DNA from: an uncultured Clostridia bacterium
Lineage (GTDB): Bacteria; Bacillota; Clostridia; Oscillospirales; Ruminococcaceae
Direction: 5' to 3'
NCBI GenBank assembly: GCA_947624675.1
Contig: CANQLI010000006.1
Coordinates: 1-64,000, forward strand
Length of the DNA stretch: 64,000 nt
In this document: one piece after another, positions 1 to 8,277 of the stretch
Layout: each line of letters opens with the position of its first letter
How positions within the stretch are numbered: position 1 is the stretch's first letter
Position numbers and translations under genes: made by a program
The notes under the pieces: model-generated
Seen by the model: only the letters and a program-made list of their open reading frames with translations
What the model was told of the DNA's origin: nothing
Database searches by the model: none

Positions 1-81
1 CTAGAAAACCGCGATTGGTGGGAGGAGATAATATCGGGCGAGTATATGAGCTATTATGAGAGAATGTATGGGGAAAGATGA
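1..81 (+). CDS. rfbB: dTDP-glucose 4,6-dehydratase, C-terminal end (partial)
   Basis: Only the last 26 codons are inside the window. They read LENRDWWEEIISGEY followed by MSYYERMYGER and a TGA stop at 79-81. The N-R-x-W-W block and the YYE-MYG tail are typical of the RmlB/RfbB C-terminus. The enzyme converts dTDP-glucose to dTDP-4-keto-6-deoxyglucose in dTDP-rhamnose synthesis for surface polysaccharides. A second, non-functional piece of the same gene family lies at 991-1098, so this end of the window has been rearranged. The body of the gene is outside the window. Confidence 0.85.
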   Translation, partial: LENRDWWEEIISGEYMSYYERMYGER

Positions 82-85
82 TAAT

Positions 86-135
86 TCCGCGTAATAGAAC
101 AGACATACCGATTTGTTAAGTATAATACAAGTTAC
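86..135 (+). repeat. direct repeat, copy A, upstream of licD-like gene
   Basis: The first 22 bases (86-107) are identical to 1101-1122. The following ~28 bases are diverged but end in the same block (AATACAAGTTAC). Copy A starts five bases after the rmlB stop codon. The pair brackets the licD-like gene. Confidence 0.8.
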
Positions 136-178
136 AAAAAGTGAATGTAGTTTATTTGTTAAATGATAGGTGATTAAA

Positions 179-994
179 ATGACGTCAAAAGAATTGCGTA
201 AGGTTCAATTATGTCAATTGGATTTGGCTGTTGAAGTTAAGCGCATATGTGAAAAACATAATTTGAAATTTACTTTGGCATATGGTTCAATGTTAGGAGC
301 AGTCAGACATAAGGGATTTATCCCTTGGGATGATGATCTTGATATAGCGATGTTAAGATCAGATTATGAAAAATTCATTGATATTTGTAAGTCAGATTTG
401 GATAATCAGTATATTTTATGCACAACTGAAACTGATGAAAATTATGGGAATTATTTTGCACAGCTACGCATTAAAGACACAGTATATGGTCAAAAAATTT
501 GTGAAAATGCTGATGTAGAAAAAGGTATTTTTATAGATATATTTCCATTTGATTTCTGCTCAGAAAATAAGATGGTTCAATACATACAATTTAATTTTTT
601 TAAGATGTTAAAAATAGCATTTTTAACTAAAAATAATTATAAGATAAGCAAACATCAAATATTACAAAAAATTGTTAAAGCATTTTGTTACTTTTTATCA
701 TCTGACCTGATAATTAAAATGATGAATAAAATTGCTTTAAAAAGAAAAGAAGGCAAGCTTATATGTAATTTCGCAGGACCTTATAAGTCTAGAGAATGCA
801 TGCCAAGGTCATATTTTGATTTTTTTGAGCTTTGTAAGTTTGAGAATCAATTATTACCTATACTTTCAGATTCAAAGAAAGTGTTAACGCAATGGTATGG
901 CGATTATATGATACTACCTCCGCCTGAAAAAAGAGAGAATAGACACGAAATCATTAAAGTCGATTTTGGTGAATATAAGATCAAAAGTCTATGA
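179..994 (+). CDS. LicD family protein (phosphocholine/nucleotidyltransferase-type)
   Basis: About 271 residues. The N-terminal half carries the LicD hallmark: [24 protein letters not shown], split here as [12 protein letters not shown] and [12 protein letters not shown]. This is a nucleotidyltransferase-fold G-S...D-D-D/D metal site. LicD proteins move phosphocholine or similar groups onto surface glycans, and the neighbouring rmlB end fits a polysaccharide locus. An upstream GTG at 170 is possible, but ATG 179 follows an AGGTG ribosome site at a good distance. The gene is clearly more A+T-rich than its neighbours, is flanked by direct repeats (86-135, 1101-1149), and its stop overlaps an rmlB remnant, all consistent with acquisition by recombination. 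The substrate is not predictable from sequence. Confidence 0.85.
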   Translation: MTSKELRKVQLCQLDLAVEVKRICEKHNLKFTLAYGSMLGAVRHKGFIPWDDDLDIAMLRSDYEKFIDICKSDLDNQYILCTTETDENYGNYFAQLRIKDTVYGQKICENADVEKGIFIDIFPFDFCSENKMVQYIQFNFFKMLKIAFLTKNNYKISKHQILQKIVKAFCYFLSSDLIIKMMNKIALKRKEGKLICNFAGPYKSRECMPRSYFDFFELCKFENQLLPILSDSKKVLTQWYGDYMILPPPEKRENRHEIIKVDFGEYKIKSL

Positions 995-1098
995 TATTAA
1001 ATGTCTTAAACGACAAGCCTCTTCCAGTATACGGAAATGGAGAGAATGTTAGAGATCGGCTATATGTTGAGGACCATTTCGAAGCAATAGACCTGATA
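991..1098 (+). pseudogene. rmlB internal fragment (remnant)
   Basis: An open stretch of 36 codons reads [17 protein letters not shown], then [19 protein letters not shown]. This matches the conserved middle-to-late part of RmlB, where the family usually has NVRDW-LYVEDH. The W is R here (TGG to CGG). It has no start region or catalytic part, overlaps the licD stop by 4 nt and runs directly into repeat copy B. It is a leftover of a duplicated or recombined rmlB gene, not a working gene. Confidence 0.8.
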
Positions 1099-1100
1099 CA

Positions 1101-1149
1101 TCCGCGTAATAGAACAGACATAAGATTCTTTAAATTTAATACAAGTTAC
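1101..1149 (+). repeat. direct repeat, copy B, after rmlB remnant
   Basis: Partner of 86-135. The first 22 bases are identical, and the rest is similar with one length change. It lies at the junction between the rmlB remnant and the ferredoxin promoter region. Confidence 0.8.
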
Positions 1150-1183
1150 CAAATAGTAAAAAATTAAAAATTAACAAAAAAGC

Positions 1184-1211
1184 TTGCATTTTATAAAAAA
1201 TATGTTATTAT
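1184..1211 (+). promoter_or_regulatory. sigma-A-type promoter of ferredoxin gene
   Basis: -35 TTGCAT (1184-1189), 16 bp spacer, -10 TATTAT (1206-1211). It lies about 50 bp ahead of the ferredoxin start, and an AGGAGG ribosome site follows at 1250-1255. Confidence 0.55.
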
Positions 1212-1264
1212 ATATAGTAGAAAGGCAGGAAGCCTTTAAAAAACCTTAGAGGAGGGTATAAATT

Positions 1265-1435
1265 ATGGCATACAAAATTTCAGATGAGTGCATTTCATGC
1301 GGAGCTTGTGCAGCAGATTGCCCTGTAAGCGCAATTTCAGAGGGTGACGGAAAGTATGTTATCGACGCTGATACATGCATTGATTGCGGAGCTTGTGCAG
1401 GAACATGTCCTGTAGGCGCACCAAATGCTGACTAA
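1265..1435 (+). CDS. 2[4Fe-4S] ferredoxin
   Basis: A 56-residue protein with two C-x2-C-x2-C-x3-C-P clusters (Cys 9/12/15/19 and 38/41/44/48), the classic clostridial ferredoxin. It is a soluble low-potential electron carrier for fermentative enzymes such as pyruvate:ferredoxin oxidoreductase and hydrogenase. A strong AGGAGG site precedes the ATG. Its own promoter upstream and terminator downstream make it a single-gene unit. Confidence 0.95.
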   Translation: MAYKISDECISCGACAADCPVSAISEGDGKYVIDADTCIDCGACAGTCPVGAPNAD

Positions 1436-1452
1436 TATTCAGTTACATAGCC

Positions 1453-1486
1453 AAGACCACATTCATAAGAGTGTGGTCTTTGTTTT
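1453..1486 (+). terminator. rho-independent terminator after ferredoxin
   Basis: Nine-base perfect stem AAGACCACA (1453-1461) / TGTGGTCTT (1472-1480), followed by TGTTTT. Confidence 0.85.
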
Positions 1487-1545
1487 ATAAGAGAGATTTA
1501 TGCGGTGGGTGGAAAATGAATAACAAATACCAGAATAACAAACAG

Positions 1546-1574
1546 TTGCAAATGAATGCCGTTTGTGTTATAAT
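1546..1574 (+). promoter_or_regulatory. promoter of leu operon
   Basis: -35 TTGCAA (1546-1551), 17 bp spacer, perfect -10 TATAAT (1569-1574), 32 bp before the leuC start. The short leader leaves no room for a T-box or leader-peptide attenuator. Confidence 0.75.
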
Positions 1575-1606
1575 TATATAAATAGAATGATAAAGGAGAA
1601 GAAAGT

Positions 1607-2869
1607 ATGGGTATGACAATGACTCAGAAGGTCTTGGCTGCGCACGCCGGACAAGAGTGTGTAAAAGCAGGAGACCTTATAATGGCAAGGCTTGATATGG
1701 TCCTTGGAAACGATATAACCTCACCCGTTGCGATAAACGAGTTTGATAAGGCGGGCTTTTCGGGAGTTTTTGATAAAACAAAGATTTCAATGGTAATGGA
1801 TCACTTTGCGCCAAATAAGGATATTAAGGCGGCGACTCAGTGTAAACAGTGCAGAGATTTCTGCAATAAATATGATGTACTAAATTTTTACGATGTCGGG
1901 GATATGGGCGTTGAACACGCTCTTCTTCCGGAAAAAGGACTGGTCAAGCCAGGAGATTGTGTAATTGGAGCAGATTCTCATACCTGTACCTACGGAGCGC
2001 TCGGAGCTTTTTCGACCGGTGTGGGTTCTACCGATATGGCGGCAGGAATGGCTACAGGTAAAGCGTGGTTCAAAGTCCCTGCGGCACTTAAGTTCAATAT
2101 CACTGGAAGCCTTAACAAATATGTAAGCGGAAAAGATGTTATTTTACATATTATAGGTATGATCGGTGTTGACGGTGCCTTGTATAAGTCTATGGAATTT
2201 ATGGGGGACGGGCTTAAAAATCTAACGATGGAGGACAGACTGTGTATGGCGAATATGGCTATTGAAGCCGGCGCCAAAAACGGGATTTTTGCTGTTGACG
2301 ATGTTACTCTTGAGTATGTAAAGGAAAGAGTGACTGATGAATTTACATACTATACAGCTGACGACGATGCGGAGTATGAGGCGGTTTACGATATAAACCT
2401 AAGCGATATAAAGCCGACTGTTTCCTTCCCACATCTTCCTGAGAATGCAAAAACATTTGACGAGATAGGCGATGTTAACATAGACCAGGTGGTAATAGGC
2501 TCATGCACAAACGGAAGAATTGAAGATATGCGTGCTGCGGCGGAGATTTTAAAGGGTAAAAAGGTGGCTAAGGGAGTTCGTTGTATAGTCATTCCGGCAA
2601 CTCAGAAGGTATATCTTCAGTCAATGGAAGAGGGACTTTTAAAAATATTTATTGATGCGGGATGTGCAGTTTCAACTCCGACCTGCGGACCTTGTCTGGG
2701 CGGACATATGGGAATCCTTGCCAAGGGCGAAAGAGCTGTTGCCACAACTAACAGAAACTTTGTCGGAAGAATGGGACATCCGGAAAGTGAAGTGTATCTT
2801 GCCTCTCCATATGTTGCGGCGGCAAGCGCAGTTACCGGAAAAATCTCACAGCCGAGTGAAATAATGTAA
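1607..2869 (+). CDS. leuC: 3-isopropylmalate dehydratase, large subunit
   Basis: Aconitase-superfamily catalytic subunit (420 aa) that isomerises 2- to 3-isopropylmalate in leucine synthesis, working with LeuD. The [4Fe-4S] ligands are visible as C300 in GSCTNGR and C360/C363 in CGPCLGG. The [15 protein letters not shown] block is also diagnostic. The length fits the short archaeal/clostridial LeuC type (~420 aa) rather than the ~465 aa proteobacterial form. ATG 1607 has AAGGAG at 1592-1598; a second ATG two codons later is possible. It is the first gene of leuC-leuD-(zinc ribbon)-(ybjQ-like)-leuB. leuA is not in the window. Confidence 0.95.
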   Translation: MGMTMTQKVLAAHAGQECVKAGDLIMARLDMVLGNDITSPVAINEFDKAGFSGVFDKTKISMVMDHFAPNKDIKAATQCKQCRDFCNKYDVLNFYDVGDMGVEHALLPEKGLVKPGDCVIGADSHTCTYGALGAFSTGVGSTDMAAGMATGKAWFKVPAALKFNITGSLNKYVSGKDVILHIIGMIGVDGALYKSMEFMGDGLKNLTMEDRLCMANMAIEAGAKNGIFAVDDVTLEYVKERVTDEFTYYTADDDAEYEAVYDINLSDIKPTVSFPHLPENAKTFDEIGDVNIDQVVIGSCTNGRIEDMRAAAEILKGKKVAKGVRCIVIPATQKVYLQSMEEGLLKIFIDAGCAVSTPTCGPCLGGHMGILAKGERAVATTNRNFVGRMGHPESEVYLASPYVAAASAVTGKISQPSEIM

Positions 2870-2881
2870 GGAGTGTAATTG

Positions 2882-3364
2882 ATGAAAGTATCAGGAAAAG
2901 TACATAAATACGGAGACAATGTTGACACAGATGTTATTATTCCCGCGCGTTATTTAAATACCGCCGATCACAAGGAGCTTGCTTCTCACTGTATGGAAGA
3001 CATAGATACGGAGTTTGTAAATAAGGTCAGAGACGGTGACATTATGGTCGCAAAGAGTAATTTCGGTTGCGGCTCATCCCGTGAGCACGCGCCTATTGCT
3101 ATAAAGGCTAGCGGTATCTCCTGCGTTATAGCTAAGACCTTTGCGAGGATATTTTACAGAAATTCTATAAACATAGGGCTTCCTATAATTGAGTGCCCCG
3201 AGGCGGCGGAGGGAATTCAGGACGGCGATAATGTTGAAATAGATTTTGACACAGGAATTATTACCGATAAGACAACAGGTAAGACATATCAGGGTAATCC
3301 GTTTCCAGAGTTTATAAAAAATATAATAAACAAAAACGGTCTTTTAAACTCTCTAAAAGGGTAA
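2882..3364 (+). CDS. leuD: 3-isopropylmalate dehydratase, small subunit
   Basis: About 160 residues. It carries the LeuD swivel-domain signature [11 protein letters not shown] near residues 16-26 and [12 protein letters not shown], which helps form the active site with LeuC. ATG 2882 sits 8 nt after AAGGAG (2868-2873), which overlaps the leuC stop; the TTG three bases upstream is less likely. The 12-nt gap to leuC implies co-translation of the two subunits. Confidence 0.95.
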   Translation: MKVSGKVHKYGDNVDTDVIIPARYLNTADHKELASHCMEDIDTEFVNKVRDGDIMVAKSNFGCGSSREHAPIAIKASGISCVIAKTFARIFYRNSINIGLPIIECPEAAEGIQDGDNVEIDFDTGIITDKTTGKTYQGNPFPEFIKNIINKNGLLNSLKG

Positions 3365-3372
3365 GGATTATT

Positions 3373-3957
3373 ATGTTTTGTCCGAAATGCGGAAAATTTG
3401 TAGAGGATGGGCAAAGCTTTTGCGGTTTTTGCGGCTGTGAGGTGGAAAAAGGTTTGACAGAGGATAGTGATGATCTTAACAGCCATAGCAGGTCGTATCA
3501 GCTAATGGTCGCACCCTCAAAGAAATGGTTTAATTTTGTGATTTATATTCAGCTTTTTTTGTCAGCTGCGGGAAATGCGCTCATAGGAATATTAGATATA
3601 TTTGGCGTAGGATATGAGAATGACGGAAACGGTTTTTATAAACTAAATTACGATTATTTCCCTAATGGGATGAGAACTTATCACATTGTATTTGGCGTAA
3701 TTTGCATTGTTATAGCAGCTTATTGTTTGTTTACACGGTGGCAGCTTGCAGACTATAAGAAAAAAGGACCGTTATTTTATTTAGTCAGCATAGGAGTAAT
3801 GACAGTTGTCAACTTTACAGGCTCTGTTATTAATATGATGATAATAGATGATTATAGCTGGGTTACTTCATATTTACTGGGATTAGTGTTAGGAATAGTG
3901 GTAATAGCTCTTAATAATAAATATTTTAAAAGGCGTTCATATTTATTTGTAAATTAG
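3373..3957 (+). CDS. zinc-ribbon membrane protein of unknown function
   Basis: Not recognised as a named gene. The N-terminus has a zinc ribbon, C-P-K-C-G-K at residues 3-8 and C-G-F-C-G-C at about 17-22. About four hydrophobic membrane segments follow, at roughly residues 54-75, 102-120, 137-157 and 165-183. It begins 8 nt after leuD and lies inside the leucine operon, although nothing in it suggests leucine synthesis. The ribosome site is weak (AAGGATT). Its placement may be incidental. Confidence 0.75.
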   Translation: MFCPKCGKFVEDGQSFCGFCGCEVEKGLTEDSDDLNSHSRSYQLMVAPSKKWFNFVIYIQLFLSAAGNALIGILDIFGVGYENDGNGFYKLNYDYFPNGMRTYHIVFGVICIVIAAYCLFTRWQLADYKKKGPLFYLVSIGVMTVVNFTGSVINMMIIDDYSWVTSYLLGLVLGIVVIALNNKYFKRRSYLFVN

Positions 3958-3970
3958 TCGTTTCGACTAA
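3954..3970 (+). other. intercistronic hairpin
   Basis: Perfect 7-bp stem TTAGTCG/CGACTAA with loop TTT, spanning the stop codon of the zinc-ribbon gene. No U-run follows, so it is more likely an RNA-processing or stability element than a terminator. Confidence 0.5.
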
Positions 3971-3998
3971 AATATAAAAACCTTAGGAGGAAAAGCAA

Positions 3999-4313
3999 AT
4001 GTATATTTTTTCGATTGAAAACTTGGGAGATCAGAAGTATCAGCCTATAGCTATTGTAAAGGGAAGCACGATACAATCAAAGAATATGTTTAAGGACATA
4101 GGACAGGGCTTTAAGACGATGGTAGGAGGAGAGCTTAAAAGCTATACCAAGATGATCAATGAGGCTAGAGAAATCGCAACACAGCGTATGGTCGAGGAGG
4201 CACAGAAGCTCGGAGCTGACGCTATAGTAGGTGTAAGATATTCGTCATCCACGGTAGTGTCGGGCGCTGCTGAGATATTGGTAACAGGAACGGCTGTTAA
4301 GTTTATAGGATAA
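3999..4313 (+). CDS. YbjQ/UPF0145-type protein
   Basis: 104 residues. The pattern EAREIATQRMVEEAQKLGAD, then AIVGVRY and a final hydrophobic GTAVKF strand, is typical of the YbjQ (DUF74) family. These are small soluble proteins that form ring-shaped oligomers, and their biochemical role is unsettled. It has a good AGGAGG site ahead of the ATG. It lies between the zinc-ribbon gene and leuB in the same direction, so it is presumably co-transcribed with the leu genes. Confidence 0.8.
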   Translation: MYIFSIENLGDQKYQPIAIVKGSTIQSKNMFKDIGQGFKTMVGGELKSYTKMINEAREIATQRMVEEAQKLGADAIVGVRYSSSTVVSGAAEILVTGTAVKFIG

Positions 4314-4342
4314 TAGACAGCATAGCAAAAGGAGAAAATAAA

Positions 4343-5419
4343 ATGATTAAAAAGATCGCAGTTATAAAGGGAGACGGAATAGGTCCTGAAATCGTAACCG
4401 AGGCACAGAAGGTGCTTGACAGGGTAGCTAAAGTTTACGGACATACATTTGAGTATCGTGATGTACTTATGGGCGGATGTGCGATAGACGAAACAGGAGA
4501 GCCTCTGCCGGAGGAAACCGTAAAGGTGTGCCTTGACTCGGACAGCGTTTTACTCGGAGCGGTAGGCGGACATAAATGGGACGATCTTCCGGGGGATAAA
4601 CGCCCGGAGGCAGGTCTTCTCGGTATAAGAGGAGCGCTCAAGCTGTTTGCAAACATTCGTCCGGCAAAGCTTATTCCGGCGCTTTCCGACGCTTGTCCGC
4701 TTAAGGAAGAGATAACAAAAAACGGACTTGATCTTGTTATCGTCCGCGAGCTTATAGGAGGAGCGTATTTCGGAAAAAGGTCTACCACCGTTGATGAAAA
4801 CGGAGTAAAAACTGCGTGTGACTCTATGGCGTATTCAGACTATGAAGTGGAAAGGATAGCGAGAGTTGCCTTTGAAATGGCAAGAAAACGGAGAAAGAAG
4901 GTACATTCGGTAGATAAGGCAAATGTACTTGATTCCTCAAGGCTTTGGAGAGAGGTAACTCATAAGGTTGCGAAGGAATATCCTGATGTTGAGTTTTCGG
5001 ATATTCTTGTGGACAATACGGCTATGCAGCTTGTCCACAACCCGGCACAGTTTGATGTATTGGTAACAGAAAATCTGTTCGGAGATATTTTGTCTGACGA
5101 GGCGTCTATGATAACAGGTTCGCTTGGAATGATACCTTCCGCGTCACTCGGAGAGGGAACTCTGGGACTGTACGAGCCTATCCACGGCTCAGCTCCGGAT
5201 ATTGCCGGACAGAACAAGGCTAATCCGATAGCGACTATACTTTCGGCTGCTATGATGCTGAGATATTCTTTTGATATGCAAAAAGAGGCGGATGCTATTG
5301 AAAGCGCCGTTGACAAGGTGCTTAACGACGGCTTCAGGACCGGAGATATAATGAGCGAGGGTAAAACTCAGGTATCGTGCAGTGAGATGGGAGATCTTAT
5401 TGTAAAAGAGATCAAATAG
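4343..5419 (+). CDS. leuB: 3-isopropylmalate dehydrogenase
   Basis: 358 residues, normal for LeuB. It oxidatively decarboxylates 3-isopropylmalate with NAD+ to the leucine ketoacid. Signatures are GDGIGPEI near the N-terminus, RELIGGAYFG, the NLFGDILSDEASMI metal/substrate region and GSAPDIAGQNKANPIAT for NAD binding. AAGGAG precedes the ATG. It is the last gene of the leu operon, followed by a terminator at 5436. Confidence 0.95.
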   Translation: MIKKIAVIKGDGIGPEIVTEAQKVLDRVAKVYGHTFEYRDVLMGGCAIDETGEPLPEETVKVCLDSDSVLLGAVGGHKWDDLPGDKRPEAGLLGIRGALKLFANIRPAKLIPALSDACPLKEEITKNGLDLVIVRELIGGAYFGKRSTTVDENGVKTACDSMAYSDYEVERIARVAFEMARKRRKKVHSVDKANVLDSSRLWREVTHKVAKEYPDVEFSDILVDNTAMQLVHNPAQFDVLVTENLFGDILSDEASMITGSLGMIPSASLGEGTLGLYEPIHGSAPDIAGQNKANPIATILSAAMMLRYSFDMQKEADAIESAVDKVLNDGFRTGDIMSEGKTQVSCSEMGDLIVKEIK

Positions 5420-5435
5420 CGGATATAATGAATTA

Positions 5436-5472
5436 AAGGGGAAAACCGGGAGGTAAGGTTTTCCTCTTTTGT
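5436..5472 (+). terminator. terminator of leu operon
   Basis: 12-bp stem AAGGGGAAAACC (5436-5447) / GGTTTTCCTCTT (5457-5468) with one G-U pair, followed by TTG-TTT. Confidence 0.8.
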
Positions 5473-5546
5473 TTAAGTAAAAAAGTCTGTTGTATAAAAA
5501 ATAAACAGCGGTAAGATTTGTAATACGGCTAATTAAGGAGCTTAAA

Positions 5547-6362
5547 ATGAGTTGTATCGAGCATTTTAAAAGCTATGAAGGCATAACTGTTTTCCCTGAA
5601 CATCAGCATACATCGTGTGAGATTTTATATCTACACAAAGGTCATATCTCTATTGTATGCGGCGATGACGAATTTCATATGACCGAGGGTACTGTGTGTA
5701 TGATCCCAAGCTGCATAAAGCACAGAATAGTCATACACGATACTGATAGATATTTGCGAACGATAATTTTTTTAAATCCTTGGACATATACAAGAGCGTA
5801 TTATTCTGACGCAATATACAATATGCTTATGGGATTTATAAAAAAACAGCCGATAGTTTTAAAGGACGATTTTGGCTGCCTTGACTATTTTGATAAAATC
5901 AAGCAGGAGATTAAAGCTAATGATATTGTCTCTGAAGATGCGGTAGTTGCTTCGGTAACACAGATGCTGATACAGTTTTTGAGAAACTCCGGATGTCTTG
6001 ACGGAGCTATAAAAAAGTCCGATAAGATGATATTTGAGATACAAAGGTACATTCAGGAAAACTGTGGGGAACAGATACTTATTTCCGACTTGGCTGACAG
6101 GTTTTATATAAGTAAGTTTTATCTTACACATATATTTAAAAAACAGACCGGAATGTCTCCTAGACAATATCTTACGCTCACAAGACTGACTAAGGCGTAT
6201 AATCTGCTTCACGACTCAGAGCTTAAAGTGTCGGAAATATCGGTGAGATGCGGTTTTACAAGTCCAAGCGATATGACTAGAAAATTTAAAGAGCATTACA
6301 AAGTTTCACCGAATGAAATGAGAAAACATATTTTTGACAAAAGCAAAAACAATATATTATAG
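5547..6362 (+). CDS. AraC family regulator with cupin sensor domain
   Basis: 271 residues. The N-terminal ~90 residues form a cupin-type sensor (FPEHQHTSCEILYLHKG metal/ligand pocket motif, then GTVCMIPSCIKH). The last ~100 residues hold the double helix-turn-helix of AraC/XylS proteins (SDLADRFYISKFYLTHIFK, then GMSPRQYLTLTRL and the second helix pair ending FKEHYKVSPNEMR). Members of this layout usually sense sugars or plant-derived compounds. The gene lies 86 bp upstream of the GH30-dockerin gene in the same direction, so it is a likely local activator of that gene. This is inference from position. Confidence 0.9.
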   Translation: MSCIEHFKSYEGITVFPEHQHTSCEILYLHKGHISIVCGDDEFHMTEGTVCMIPSCIKHRIVIHDTDRYLRTIIFLNPWTYTRAYYSDAIYNMLMGFIKKQPIVLKDDFGCLDYFDKIKQEIKANDIVSEDAVVASVTQMLIQFLRNSGCLDGAIKKSDKMIFEIQRYIQENCGEQILISDLADRFYISKFYLTHIFKKQTGMSPRQYLTLTRLTKAYNLLHDSELKVSEISVRCGFTSPSDMTRKFKEHYKVSPNEMRKHIFDKSKNNIL

Positions 6363-6398
6363 AGCAAGTTTTATATAGTATTTAAAAGGGACAAATGT

Positions 6399-6435
6399 TA
6401 TACTGAAACTGTAAGAAAAAACATATTTACTTACA
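6399..6435 (+). promoter_or_regulatory. possible activator-dependent promoter of GH30 gene
   Basis: A -10-like TATACT at 6399-6404 has no recognisable -35, as expected for an activator-dependent promoter. It is followed by inverted repeat TGTAAG (6410-6415) / CTTACA (6430-6435), directly ahead of the AGGAGG ribosome site. The repeat could be a regulator site or a leader hairpin. Confidence 0.35.
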
Positions 6436-6448
6436 GGAGGTAAACATT

Positions 6449-8182
6449 ATGAAAGGTAAAAGGATCTTAGCTGTTTGCTCTGCGTTGGCACTTTCACTTT
6501 CGTGTGCGGGAATAGGAGCGACTGCTGCGGAAGGAGATGTAACTACGGTAAAAATTGACCCGTCAGATGCTTCATTGATAAACGGAGGTGTTTTTGAGGG
6601 CTGGGGAACAAGCCTTGCTTGGTACGGAAACCGAATCGGCGGTTCGGAAAAGACTTCGAGTGAAGCTGCAAAGGTTTTGTACAATGCCGACACTGGACTA
6701 GGGCTCAACATTATAAGATACAATGTCGGCGGAGGAGATGATCCGACCCACGATCATATAGCCCGTTCGGATTCAGCTATGCCGGGATACTGGACAAATT
6801 ACGATGCTGAAAGCGGAACTTTTGATTATGATTTCACACAGGACGCAAATCAGAGAAATGTACTAATGAAGTCGATAGAAGAGTGTCCTGATATGCTCGT
6901 TGAGATGTTTTCAAACTCTGCACCGTATTTTATGACTAGAAGCGGATGCACCTCGGGTACTAACGACTCTGAAAAGGACAACATAACTATTGACAAAATG
7001 GATGACTTTGCGGAGTATATGGCTACCGTTGTAAAGCACTATGTTGACGAGGGAGTAAATGTAGTGAGTGTCGAGCCTATGAACGAGCCAATGAACGGCT
7101 GGAATGTAGGGTATTACGGCGTTAAACAGGAGGGCTGTTCGGTCACAGCTGGAGAAAATCAGTCTGCTATGATACTTGCTATGGATGAGGCTATGCAGAA
7201 TCACGGACTGGGCGATCTTTTGCTGTCGGGTCTAGATGAGACAAGTCCTTCTGTATTAAACAGAAGCTTAAAGAAGTTATCAGAAGAGGCGTTAGGAAAA
7301 CTTGAAAGATACAATACTCATACATACTCTACTGCAGGCTCTGAAACTTTGAGAAAAAGAGCGGAAGAAGCCGGAGTTGGCTTGTGGATGAGTGAAACGG
7401 ATAACGGAGGAACAAAAGGAACAGACCCAGGAGAAATGGGAGCCGCGCTTAATTTTGCGTCACAGATAGCTGCTGACTTGAATACCCTGAAGCCGTCCGC
7501 GTGGATTATGTGGCAGGCGATAGGCTCTTATTGTGATGTAAACAATAAGTTTGACCCCGATACCCTGAGCCAGCACGATGTTGACACGAACGGCTTCTGG
7601 GGAGTGTGCTATGCTGATATGAATACTGAAAGCGTTGTTTTGACTAAAAAGTATTATGGATTTGGACAGTATACAAGATATATCCGCCCGGGAGATACGC
7701 TTATATCGACTGACGATTATGCGACAACATCGGCTTTCAACAACGACGATGAACAGCTTAAGATCGTAGTTTTCAATACGAGCGGTAAGGATAAAACTGT
7801 CAATTATGACCTTTCAGCATTCGGCAAAAAGGGGACCACGGTTGATGTAATAAGGACAAGCGGAGATATGGCTACCGGTGAAAACTGGGCAAAGCTTGAT
7901 TCACTCACGGTCACAAACGGTGCCTTTGAAGCTACACTTAAAGCAAACTCAATAACGACATTTGTTGTGAACGGAGTTACAATGCCGGGAGATGTTAATA
8001 TGGGCGACTTAAACGGCGACGGAAAGGTCACAACGGTAGATGTGGGAATTGTAAACTCATACGCAAAGGGCATAAAGGAGTGTACTGATGAACTGTTTGC
8101 GGTTGCTGACGCAAACAAAGACGGAAAGATCACTACCGTAGATGTGGGAATTATAAATAAATCTGCAAAAGGTATTTCATAA
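6449..8182 (+). CDS. secreted GH30-type glycoside hydrolase with type I dockerin
   Basis: 577 residues. Signal peptide about 1-27 (cleavage near ATA-AEG). The catalytic domain resembles endo-beta-1,6-galactanase-like GH30 enzymes: FEGWGTSLAWYG near residues 49-60, acid/base Glu213 in the MNEP motif, probable nucleophile Glu316 in LWMSE. A beta-rich C-terminal domain follows (about 395-510). The end is a type I dockerin with two calcium loops, D-L-N-G-D-G-K at 520 and D-A-N-K-D-G-K at 554, each followed by TTVDVGI. The dockerin means the enzyme is meant to plug into a cohesin scaffold (cellulosome) outside the cell. The target is probably a galactan or arabinogalactan side chain, but the substrate is not certain. 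Confidence 0.88.
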   Translation: MKGKRILAVCSALALSLSCAGIGATAAEGDVTTVKIDPSDASLINGGVFEGWGTSLAWYGNRIGGSEKTSSEAAKVLYNADTGLGLNIIRYNVGGGDDPTHDHIARSDSAMPGYWTNYDAESGTFDYDFTQDANQRNVLMKSIEECPDMLVEMFSNSAPYFMTRSGCTSGTNDSEKDNITIDKMDDFAEYMATVVKHYVDEGVNVVSVEPMNEPMNGWNVGYYGVKQEGCSVTAGENQSAMILAMDEAMQNHGLGDLLLSGLDETSPSVLNRSLKKLSEEALGKLERYNTHTYSTAGSETLRKRAEEAGVGLWMSETDNGGTKGTDPGEMGAALNFASQIAADLNTLKPSAWIMWQAIGSYCDVNNKFDPDTLSQHDVDTNGFWGVCYADMNTESVVLTKKYYGFGQYTRYIRPGDTLISTDDYATTSAFNNDDEQLKIVVFNTSGKDKTVNYDLSAFGKKGTTVDVIRTSGDMATGENWAKLDSLTVTNGAFEATLKANSITTFVVNGVTMPGDVNMGDLNGDGKVTTVDVGIVNSYAKGIKECTDELFAVADANKDGKITTVDVGIINKSAKGIS

Positions 8183-8199
8183 CATACCGTTAAAAACAA

Positions 8200-8237
8200 T
8201 ATCCCCATAGGATTTTTTCCTGTGGGGATAGTGCTTT
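8200..8237 (+). terminator. terminator of GH30 gene
   Basis: 13-bp stem TATCCCCATAGGA (8200-8212) / TCCTGTGGGGATA (8218-8230) with one G-U pair, then GTGCTTTTT. Confidence 0.85.
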
Positions 8238-8277
8238 TTATGAGCTAATAATTACGCCAAAAATAAAGGGACAATTT

